Shown piece by piece: positions 5,466 through 11,604 of a stretch of 11,890 nt of DNA. The notes below the pieces were generated by a model. It saw nothing but the letters and a program-made list of their open reading frames with translations, did no database searches and was not told the DNA's origin. The position numbers were made by a program, and so were the translations under genes. This stretch comes from JAAYDS01 sp039680625 (GTDB lineage: Bacteria; Chloroflexota; Anaerolineae; UBA1429), in contig JBDKSN010000209.1 in the NCBI GenBank assembly GCA_039680625.1, positions 1 to 11,890 on the forward strand, read 5' to 3'. Each line of letters opens with the position of its first letter. Within the stretch, counting starts at the first letter, position 1.

Positions 5466-6869
5466 ATGGGCCTCCTTCGTATACCGGCGACAAACGAGCT
5501 GGGCAACCGCAGCCGCCGGCTGGTTCAAGGCCGGTTGCTGGGGCTGGTGGTGTTGGCGGCCGCCTTGGCCGTCGCGTCTGAGCACGCCAGCGCTTGGCCT
5601 CTGCCCCAGTTGTGGGGGGTGTGGGCGGTCAGCCTGGGCCTGAACATCCTCTCGTACGTCCTCACGGTACGGCTGGTGCGCCGCTCTGCTCCTACCCACA
5701 ACTATGCCCTGCTGTTGAGTGCCCAGTTGGTGGCCGATGCGCTGCTGCTCACTGCGCTGCTGCACCTGTCTGGCGGCATCGAGAACCCGCTGATGATGTT
5801 GTATGCGGTGCTGGTGGCGCTGGCCAGCAGCGTGCTCGAGCGCCGCGCGGCGTTGCTTTATGCCGCGTTCGCCTCGGCCTGTTGGGTGGCCCTGCTCTGG
5901 CTAGAGGCGGCCGGCGTGCTGGCGCACCATGGCCTGGGCGTGCTCTATGCGCCGACATTCTATACCCGGTCGGCTGCGCTGTGGGCCTCTGGTCTGCTGG
6001 TGACGTTCACCAACCTCGCCGTAACCGCCATCGCCTCGACGGTAGTCGCTCGCGCACGTGCTGGCCAATCCGAGCTGCGCGACGCGCAACAGAGCTGCGA
6101 GACGCGCGTGCAAGAGCTGACCGCGCTCGCCGATGAACTGCGGGCGGTCGATGCGGAGCGTTTGCAGTTCATCCGCGTAGTGACCCACGAGCTGCGCGCA
6201 CCGGTGGCCGCCATCAAGTCGCTGCTCCAGCTCATCCTCACCGGCTATGTGCCGCCTGAGCGGCAGATGGAGTTCATCGCCAAGGCCGAGGCACGCGCCG
6301 ACGAGCAGCTCGAGCTGATCGGCGACCTGCTCGATCTGTTGCATGTGCACGCGCCACCGCAGACGCCGGTGACCGAGCCTTGCCGCGTCGAGGCCATCCT
6401 CGCCGACGAGATCGACATGCTGGCGCCGCGCTATGCCGAGCAGCGGCAGCGCGACAGCATCGAGGTACAGCCCGATCTGCCGCCCGTGCTCGCCGCCCAA
6501 GAGCACGTCAAGCAGGTGTGGACCAACCTGCTCAGCAACGCCATCAAATACAACCGACCCGACGGCGAGGTGGCCGTGCGCCTGTGGAGCGAGGGCCAGC
6601 AGGTGTGCGGTTGTGTGCGCGACACGGGCATCGGCATTGCCCCGCAAGACCAGGCACGCCTGTTCAGCGAGTTCTATCGCACCGAAGAGGGCAAACAGTA
6701 CAGTCGCCAGGGCACGGGGCTGGGCCTGGCCATCGTGCGCGCCATCCTCGAGCGCTATGGCGGGCGCATCTGGGTCGAGTCGGTCCATGGCGAGGGCAGT
6801 ACCTTTTGTTTCACGCTGCCCTGCCAGCCGCCGGAGGCGCCGGCCAGCGCGGCGTCTGCGCCCGGCTGA
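5466..6869 (+). CDS. Membrane-bound sensor histidine kinase
   Basis: The 467-residue kinase autophosphorylates on histidine and would pass the phosphate to the receivers upstream. The N-terminal 195 residues hold five or six hydrophobic segments (about 22-42, 50-72, 80-101, 109-123, 128-149, 168-195) with only short loops, so there is no sizeable extracellular sensor domain. LSGGIENP (101-108) resembles the GGxxNP(F) motif of RegB/PrrB kinases, linked there to quinone sensing, but the redox cysteine that follows the RegB histidine is absent here. A coiled coil (about 198-232) leads to the DHp domain with H241 in VVTHELRAPVAAIKS. The ATPase domain has N354/N358 (NLLSNAIKYN), D386 (DTGIGI), FSEFYR and GTGLGLAI (416-423). 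It starts 24 bp after the ACT gene; the ribosome binding site (GAGG, about 9 nt upstream) is weak, suggesting translation linked to the upstream gene. The stimulus is unknown. Confidence 0.92.
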   Translation: MGLLRIPATNELGNRSRRLVQGRLLGLVVLAAALAVASEHASAWPLPQLWGVWAVSLGLNILSYVLTVRLVRRSAPTHNYALLLSAQLVADALLLTALLHLSGGIENPLMMLYAVLVALASSVLERRAALLYAAFASACWVALLWLEAAGVLAHHGLGVLYAPTFYTRSAALWASGLLVTFTNLAVTAIASTVVARARAGQSELRDAQQSCETRVQELTALADELRAVDAERLQFIRVVTHELRAPVAAIKSLLQLILTGYVPPERQMEFIAKAEARADEQLELIGDLLDLLHVHAPPQTPVTEPCRVEAILADEIDMLAPRYAEQRQRDSIEVQPDLPPVLAAQEHVKQVWTNLLSNAIKYNRPDGEVAVRLWSEGQQVCGCVRDTGIGIAPQDQARLFSEFYRTEEGKQYSRQGTGLGLAIVRAILERYGGRIWVESVHGEGSTFCFTLPCQPPEAPASAASAPG

Positions 6870-6899
6870 GCGGCAGCAGCAGGCGGCGGCAGGCGCCTT

Positions 6900-6928
6900 T
6901 TGGTGGGCCTTCGCGCGGCGGGTATAAT
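6900..6928 (+). promoter_or_regulatory. Promoter of ftsY-prfB
   Basis: TTGGTG (6900-6905), a 17-bp spacer and a perfect TATAAT (6923-6928) make this one of the best promoters in the window. Transcription would start near 6935, leaving a leader of about 65 nt before the ftsY start. No convincing terminator separates it from the kinase gene; GGCG...CGCC followed by TTTT (about 6881-6901) is a weak candidate. Confidence 0.6.
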
Positions 6929-6939
6929 CGCCGTATCAC

Positions 6940-6983
6940 CCCACGGTGGCGCGCTTCCGCGATGGCGGCCGCCCGGCCGTGGG
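6940..6983 (+). promoter_or_regulatory. Structured 5' leader of ftsY
   Basis: CCCACGG (6940-6946) can pair with CCGTGGG (6977-6983), a 7-bp stem. Inside it, CGCG-CTTC-CGCG (6950-6961) forms a small hairpin, and GGCGGCCGCC (6965-6974) is a 10-bp palindrome. Together these could fold as a branched structure ending 17 nt before the start codon and just ahead of the ribosome binding site. No known riboswitch class is recognised. Confidence 0.35.
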
Positions 6984-7000
6984 TCACTAGAGGTGCCCCT

Positions 7001-7921
7001 GTGCTCGGACACAAGGCGCAGATGCAGCAGAGCTTGACCAAGACGCGGCGCTCGTTCTTTGGGCGCATCGCGGAGCTCTTCCGCGGCGAAGAGATCACCG
7101 AAGATACGTGGGATGAGCTCGAGATGCTGCTCTTGCAGGCCGACGTGGGCGTCAAGACTACGATGGGCCTGATCAGCACGCTGCGCGCCGAGGCCGAGAG
7201 CGGCCAGATCAAAGACGCGCAGCAAGCTCAAGACCGGCTCAAGGCCGAGCTGCTCGCGCTGTTGCGCCAGCACGAGCGCCCCTATCTGGCTGGGCGGCGA
7301 TTGCTCAACGTCGTGCTGGTGGTGGGCGTCAACGGCTCGGGCAAAACCACGTCGATCGCCAAGCTCGCCTATTGGCACAAGCAGCGCGGCGACCGCGTGT
7401 TGCTGGCCGCCGCCGACACGTTTCGCGCCGCGGCCATCGACCAGTTGCAGGTGTGGGGCAAGCGCGCCGGCGTCGACGTCATCGCGCACCAGCCTGGCGC
7501 AGACCCGGGCGCAGTATTGTATGACGCGATCGTGGCCGCGCAGGCGCGTGGCTGCAACACGCTGATCGTCGATACGGCCGGGCGCCTGCACACGCAACAC
7601 AACCTGATGCAAGAGCTGAAAAAGCTCGCTAGCATCGCCCACAAACAGGTGCACCAGGCGCCGCACGAGGTGTTGCTGGTGCTCGATGCCACCACGGGCC
7701 AGAACGCCCTGGCGCAGGCCCAGCACTTTACCGAGGCCGTCGGCGTCACCGGCGTGGTCTTGGCCAAGCTCGACAGCACCGCGCGCGGCGGTATGGTCTT
7801 TGCCGTGGGCACCGAGCTCGGCCTGCCCGTGCTCTTTGCCGCCACGGGCGAGCAGATCGATGACTGGGCGCCGTTCGACGCCGAGCAATTCGTCGAGGGC
7901 CTCTTCGCCAACGAAGACTAG
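7001..7921 (+). CDS. ftsY: FtsY, signal recognition particle receptor GTPase
   Basis: FtsY docks ribosomes carrying the SRP (Ffh and 4.5S RNA) at the membrane so that membrane proteins insert during translation; it and Ffh activate each other's GTPase. The 306-residue product has the N domain (about 1-90, with LTKTRRSFFGRIAELF and DTWDELEMLLLQADVG) followed by the G domain. G-domain motifs are GVNGSGKT (109-116), DTFRAAAIDQL (139-149), DTAGR (191-195) and AKLDSTARGG (255-264), where the common form is TKLD. It ends with GEQIDDWAPFDAEQFVEGLF. The long acidic A domain of E. coli FtsY is absent, as in many non-proteobacteria; the N-terminal LTKTRRSFFGR helix probably contacts the membrane. GTG at 7001 was chosen because AGAGGTG ends 5 nt before it; ATG at 6962 would lie inside the predicted leader stem, and ATG at 7022 is too far downstream of the site. 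It is followed by prfB after 27 bp. Confidence 0.95.
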   Translation: MLGHKAQMQQSLTKTRRSFFGRIAELFRGEEITEDTWDELEMLLLQADVGVKTTMGLISTLRAEAESGQIKDAQQAQDRLKAELLALLRQHERPYLAGRRLLNVVLVVGVNGSGKTTSIAKLAYWHKQRGDRVLLAAADTFRAAAIDQLQVWGKRAGVDVIAHQPGADPGAVLYDAIVAAQARGCNTLIVDTAGRLHTQHNLMQELKKLASIAHKQVHQAPHEVLLVLDATTGQNALAQAQHFTEAVGVTGVVLAKLDSTARGGMVFAVGTELGLPVLFAATGEQIDDWAPFDAEQFVEGLFANED

Positions 7922-7948
7922 CCCGCGTATTGGGGAGGAATCGCCATT

Positions 7949-9050
7949 ATGGACAACACTCGCACTCAGCTACCCGCCATGCGCCAGGAGCTCACCACGC
8001 TGCTGGAGCATCTTTGACCTCCCCAGCCGCGAACGACACGTCGAGGAGCTCAAGCGCGCCACGACGGCCGATGGCTTTTGGGATGACCCCAATGCCGCCC
8101 AGGCGACGATGCAACAGCTCGCAAACCTCGAAACCGAGATCGCGCGCTGGCGCGAGCTAGAGGCGCAGATCGACGAACTCATCGCCCTCGATGAGCTCGC
8201 CTCGGGCGAGGGCGACGAGGCCATGCTCGCCGAGATCGAGCGCGACGCGGCCGAGGCCCAGCGGCGCCTCCGCGAGATGCGCCTCGAGCTGCTCATGTCT
8301 GGCCCGCACGACAGCCGCAACGCGATCATGACCATCTATGCCGGCGCTGGCGGCACCGAGTCGCAGGATTGGACGGCCATGCTCGAGCGTATGTACCTGC
8401 GCTGGGCCGAGCGCCGCGGCTTTGCGAGCGAGGTGATCGACGAGGCCGAGGGCGATGAGGCTGGCCTCAAGAGCGCGACCATCGAGATCCGCGGGCGCAA
8501 CGCCTATGGCTACCTGCGCTCTGAGCGGGGCGTGCATCGGTTGGTGCGCATCTCGCCGTTCGACAATGCCAAGCGCCGCCACACGACGTTTGCGCTCGTC
8601 GAGGTGATCCCCGACGTGGCCGGCGAGATCGCTATCGAGATCAACCCCGAGGACCTCAAGATGGACGTCTATCGCTCGTCGGGGCACGGCGGGCAGAACG
8701 TGCAAAAGAACTCGACGGCCGTGCGCATCACCCATCTGCCCACGGGCATCGTCGTCTCTTGCCAAAACGAGCGCTCGCAGATGCAGAACCGCGAGCGCGC
8801 CATGGCGGTGCTCCAGTCGCGCCTGTATCACCTCGAGCTGCAAAAGCAAGAGGAAGAGAGGGCCAAGCTCCGCGGCGAGCTGGTCTCGGCGGGGTGGGGC
8901 AACCAGATCCGCTCCTACGTGCTGCACCCCTATCGCATGGTCAAAGACTTGCGCACCGGCTATGAGACGGGCAACACCACGGCCGTGCTCGATGGCGACC
9001 TCGACGGGCTGATCGAGGCCTATCTCGAGTATATGGTGGGCAAAGAGTAG
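7949..9050 (+). CDS. prfB: Peptide chain release factor 2 (RF2), made by programmed +1 frameshift
   Basis: RF2 reads UGA and UAA stop codons and triggers hydrolysis of the finished peptide from tRNA. Translation from ATG 7949 runs 22 codons to an in-frame TGA at 8015-8017, then continues in the +1 frame from GAC 8016 to TAG 9048-9050. The full product is 366 residues (E. coli 365). Domain marks are an N-terminal helical region, AGAGGTESQDW, the stop-recognition tripeptide S202-P203-F204 (the SPF of RF2; RF1 has PxT), and the catalytic G247-G248-Q249 in SSGHGGQNVQKN. The C-terminal YETGNTTAVLDGDLDGLIEAYL is typical. GGAGG lies 10 nt upstream of the ATG. It probably shares the ftsY promoter. 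The split frame is regulation, not damage: when RF2 is scarce the ribosome pauses at TGA and shifts, raising RF2 synthesis. Confidence 0.96.
8005..8018 (+). promoter_or_regulatory. prfB: prfB programmed +1 frameshift site
   Basis: The site reads GGAG-CAT-CTT-TGA-C. An internal Shine-Dalgarno-like GGAG (8005-8008) lies exactly 3 nt before the slippery CTT codon, the same spacing as the AGGGGG-TAT-CTT-TGA-C of E. coli. The C after TGA makes the stop poor. The leucyl-tRNA slips from CTT to TTT and decoding continues with GAC. All classical elements are present; the internal site is shorter than in E. coli. Confidence 0.95.
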
Positions 9051-9070
9051 CCGCCGCGACGCGCCCGGGC

Positions 9071-10570
9071 CTACTCTGCCCGGCAAAAGATCGGCGAGAG
9101 CCAGGCCATCTGCAGGTTGGCCTGGCACACCTCCACGTCATACACGTCAACCGAGTCAGCCGTGGCTCCGCGCGCAGGCTCGTCGCGCCAGGTGCGTTCG
9201 AGGCCATAGGCCGAGGCGGGCACGGCGCGGTGCAGCAGCGCGCATTCCGAGCTCCACTCTTGCATGTGGATACCGCGGCTCGCCTCTAGGAGCTCGCCGA
9301 GGCTGGCCGCGAGGGTGCGGCCGTTGGCCGTCAAGGTCACGCCCGTGTTGGCGTCGCCATCCAGCTCGACGATCACCGCCTGCGTGGCCGGGTGCAGCGT
9401 CGAGGGGTTCTTGAAACTGACACAGTGCCAGGCGAGCCGATCCTCGCTCTGCGCGACGATGCGGTTGTCGAGCGCATTGATCTCGGGCGACGTGTCGCGG
9501 TCTTGCGAGGGGGCCAGCACGCTCTGCCCGCGGAAGCAGGTCTCGACGCTGCGGATGGCGCCGCCCGTGAGGCGCAACTCGGCCTCCCACGCATAGCCCG
9601 CCACCTCTTCGCCCCAGCCCAGCTCGACCCGCAGCTTGTAGGGTCCATTCGTCGTGGCGCCGAGCTCGTGCCCGCCCACCACCTGCCAGGGGCGGTTGTT
9701 CTTGAACACGGTGACGCGGTCGAGCGCGTCTCCACCGCAGACTCGGAGCGAGAGCTCGCGGCGATCGGCGGCGAGCTGGGCGCCCAGGGACTGGCCGTTG
9801 AGCGTAAATGAGCAGGCGATCTTGTCGCCAGTGACGGCATAGGTGCGGCCAGCCAGCAACGCGGCCCACAGCGCCTCGCGGGTGAGCTCCTCGGCCAGCA
9901 CGGCCGCGCGCCCATCACCGTAAGAGCCAGGATAGCCCGCATGATGGTCGGTGGATGCGACGAAAGAGAACCGCTTGCCCAACGCCAGGCCGCGGCGCGC
10001 GGTGTTGCGGCCGTCTCGCGCGCCCATGGTGTGTAGGTAGGGATAGGGCGCGTCGTCGCTCATGCCGCAGCCGTGTTTGGAATAGACCTCGACGATGGGG
10101 CTGAGCCGCGCGTCGAACGCCTCCCAGGCGATGCCGCGATAGCCGGGTGCATAGGCGATGTGGTGCGGCACGACAATGGCGGGCACGCCCACCTGCGCCA
10201 CCAGCGCTTGCGGCGAGGGCGCCTCGATGAGGGGCAGCGCCGCCGAGGGCGAGAGGATGTGATGGTCGCCATAGGCGCGCGAGTGCGCTTCATAGCTCTG
10301 CAGGGTGACGAACTGACCGGGCACGTTGGCGCGCTCGATCATCGCCTTGACCTCCTCCCAGTGCGCGGCGAGCTTGCTAAAGCCCTCGCGGTGAAAGCGC
10401 AGTAAAAAGTCGATCTCGGGCTGCCACTCGTGGATGTCGTGCCAGGTGCCGTGGCCGGTGATGGCGCAAAAGTCGAGCTGCCCCTGCGCCGCGCGCAGAG
10501 CGTGCTCGAGGCGCCCATAACCATAGCTGATGCCGCAGTGATTGTGCAGGTCGCCCCAGTAGAGCTGCAT
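9071..10570 (-). CDS. PHP-domain (DUF3604-like) putative metal-dependent hydrolase
   Basis: The 499-residue protein begins with a PHP-type metallohydrolase fold: YWGDLHNHCG (H9, H11), ITGHGTWHD (H40, H44), SYEAHSRAYGDHHIL (E94, H103, H104), VPHHIAY (H136, H137), VEVYSKHG (H166) and ASTDHHAG (D208, H209, H210). These His/Asp/Glu clusters match the spaced metal ligands of PHP proteins (phosphoesterases and related hydrolases), and the DLHNH start resembles the DUF3604 group. The part after about 250 is rich in predicted beta strands (FTLNGQSLGAQL, LRVCGGDALDRVTVFKNNRPW) and has no recognised motif. There is no signal peptide. The ATG at 10570 was chosen because GGAG lies 8 nt upstream; a TTG at 10588 in frame has no better support. 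It is convergent with prfB, only 20 bp from its stop, and divergent from the gene at 10716 with a shared palindromic control region. The substrate is unknown. Confidence 0.85.
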   Translation of the reverse strand: MQLYWGDLHNHCGISYGYGRLEHALRAAQGQLDFCAITGHGTWHDIHEWQPEIDFLLRFHREGFSKLAAHWEEVKAMIERANVPGQFVTLQSYEAHSRAYGDHHILSPSAALPLIEAPSPQALVAQVGVPAIVVPHHIAYAPGYRGIAWEAFDARLSPIVEVYSKHGCGMSDDAPYPYLHTMGARDGRNTARRGLALGKRFSFVASTDHHAGYPGSYGDGRAAVLAEELTREALWAALLAGRTYAVTGDKIACSFTLNGQSLGAQLAADRRELSLRVCGGDALDRVTVFKNNRPWQVVGGHELGATTNGPYKLRVELGWGEEVAGYAWEAELRLTGGAIRSVETCFRGQSVLAPSQDRDTSPEINALDNRIVAQSEDRLAWHCVSFKNPSTLHPATQAVIVELDGDANTGVTLTANGRTLAASLGELLEASRGIHMQEWSSECALLHRAVPASAYGLERTWRDEPARGATADSVDVYDVEVCQANLQMAWLSPIFCRAE

Positions 10571-10599
10571 GGCCTTGTCTCCGCGCAATGCTGGCGCCT

Positions 10600-10628
10600 A
10601 TTGTCGCCTGGGTCGACGCGGTCGTCAA
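10600..10628 (-). promoter_or_regulatory. Promoter of the PHP-domain gene
   Basis: On the minus strand, TTGACG (10623-10628) and GACAAT (10600-10605) are separated by 17 bp, a good sigma-70-type match. Transcription would begin near 10593, about 23 nt before the ATG at 10570. Confidence 0.6.
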
Positions 10629-10635
10629 AAGGGCA

Positions 10636-10652
10636 CCGTGCCGACGGCACGG
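10636..10652. promoter_or_regulatory. 17-bp perfect palindrome, candidate operator
   Basis: CCGTGCCG-A-CGGCACGG is a perfect inverted repeat with 8-bp arms about a single central base. It lies between the -35 boxes of two back-to-back promoters, 7 bp from the minus-strand box and 3 bp from the plus-strand box. This suits a dimeric regulator controlling both genes. It is not followed by a T-tract on either strand and the one-base centre cannot form a normal RNA loop, so a terminator is unlikely. Confidence 0.55.
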
Positions 10653-10655
10653 CCG

Positions 10656-10684
10656 TTGCGTCGTGGCGCATCTTGCGCGATACT
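10656..10684 (+). promoter_or_regulatory. Promoter of the TIM-barrel-like gene and tag
   Basis: TTGCGT (10656-10661), a 17-bp spacer and GATACT (10679-10684) form a plausible sigma-70-type promoter. Transcription would begin near 10691, about 25 nt before the ATG at 10716. Confidence 0.5.
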
Positions 10685-10715
10685 CGACCTAGGTTCACCG
10701 ATTGTGGAGGCAGCG

Positions 10716-11573
10716 ATGGACGCGTTCCCCAGCCTGACTATCGAGGGCGTCACCATCTCGCGCGCCATCTGTGGCACCAACGCCTTGCTGGGCTGGTCAC
10801 ACGTGAGCGCCGGACGCGACGCCTGGCTGCGCGCGACTTTTGATCCGCCACGCATCGCGCGCGTGTTCGCCCGTTGCCAAGAGCTGGGCGTCAACGCGGT
10901 GATGGGGCCGCTCTATCCGCGGCTGATCGACGCGCTCGACGAGACGGAGCGCCTGACCGGTGTGCGGCCCATCTGGGTGGCCACCACGTCGATGGACTGC
11001 TACCCTGCCGATCGTGAGCAGGCCTATCTCGCTGCGCGGCGCGCCGGCCGCCTCGATGAGGCCATGGCCATCAACCGCGACTCGATCGGCGAGCAGGCCG
11101 CCGCGCTCAAGGCCGCCGGTGCGGCGTTCTGCCTGGTGCATGGCGCCTGCGCCGATCACTGGCCGTTGCGCGAGGGGCGGCTCGTCGGCCTGGCCGAGAC
11201 AATGGCCCAGATCCGCGCGGTAGGCCTGGTGCCCGGTTCGGCCACGCACTTGGCCGAGCGAGTGACAGCGCTGGAGAGCGCGCCCAGCGGCCCGGCTATC
11301 TTGGCCACGCCGGTGAACAAGGGCGGCTGGATGATGACCCCCTCGCGCGATGACGCTCTGGCGCGCTTTAGCTGCCTGCATCGCCCGCTCATCGCCATCA
11401 AGACGCTGGCCTGCGGTCGTTATGATACCGAGTATACGGTCGAGGAATGGCTGCGCTGGGCGGTGGCTGCGCCGGGCGTGGCGGCGATCGCCTTGGGCGT
11501 GATGGTCGAGCAGGAGGCCGAGCAGAGCCTGCCCGTGTTGCGCGATGCCTTTGCCGAACGTTATGGCGCCTAG
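10716..11573 (+). CDS. Uncharacterised protein, probably a TIM barrel
   Basis: I do not recognise a characterised family. The 285-residue product looks like an (alpha/beta)8 barrel. Short hydrophobic strands alternate with helices: ISRAICGTNALLG (14-26), GVNAVMGP (58-65), PIWVATTSM (85-93), AAFCLVHGA (136-144), GLVPGSATH (170-178), PAILATPVN (193-201), PLIAIKTLACGR (224-235) and VAAIALGVM (255-263). Candidate active-site residues at strand ends are N22, H142, H178, N201 and K229. The closing pattern of a conserved lysine strand followed by a glycine strand (ALGV) recalls aldo/keto-reductase-like barrels, but no catalytic tetrad is evident. There is no signal peptide. GGAGG lies 5 nt before the ATG at 10716; an in-frame upstream start at 10569 overlaps the divergent gene and control region and is rejected. 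It is divergent from the PHP gene and probably co-transcribed with tag, 31 bp downstream. Function is unknown. Confidence 0.75.
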   Translation: MDAFPSLTIEGVTISRAICGTNALLGWSHVSAGRDAWLRATFDPPRIARVFARCQELGVNAVMGPLYPRLIDALDETERLTGVRPIWVATTSMDCYPADREQAYLAARRAGRLDEAMAINRDSIGEQAAALKAAGAAFCLVHGACADHWPLREGRLVGLAETMAQIRAVGLVPGSATHLAERVTALESAPSGPAILATPVNKGGWMMTPSRDDALARFSCLHRPLIAIKTLACGRYDTEYTVEEWLRWAVAAPGVAAIALGVMVEQEAEQSLPVLRDAFAERYGA

Positions 11574-11604
11574 CGCGCCCACCGCGATGGAGGAGGACTT
11601 GCTG

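Noticed and set aside
5901..6788. Long minus-strand frame opposite the histidine kinase (295 codons)
   Set aside because: Antisense shadow; the plus strand has all the kinase motifs.
6380..7000. Upstream extension of the ftsY frame overlapping the kinase
   Set aside because: The extension reads through the ftsY promoter and leader and is Arg-rich out-of-frame kinase sequence; FtsY homology begins just after 7001.
6755..7888. Long open frame on the minus strand opposite ftsY (377 codons)
   Set aside because: It lies entirely against a well-supported ftsY, has no recognisable motif and is rich in His/Gln/Arg, as expected from the antisense of GC-rich coding DNA.
8015..8017. In-frame TGA early in prfB as evidence of a pseudogene
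   Set aside because: The context GGAG-CAT-CTT-TGA-C is the standard programmed frameshift site and the downstream protein is intact.
9051..9070. Terminator between convergent prfB and the PHP gene
   Set aside because: Only a short GCCCGGGC palindrome with no loop and no T-tract is present in the 20 bp; no supportable terminator.
8157..9128. Long minus-strand frame opposite prfB (323 codons)
   Set aside because: Antisense shadow of prfB; no ribosome binding site or family pattern.
10636..10652. The 17-bp palindrome as a bidirectional terminator
   Set aside because: It lies between divergent promoters, has a one-base centre and no T-tract, so an operator is more likely.
10797..11582. Minus-strand frame opposite the TIM-barrel-like gene (261 codons)
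   Set aside because: The plus-strand gene has a clear ribosome binding site and promoter, and this frame has neither; its composition is typical of a shadow.
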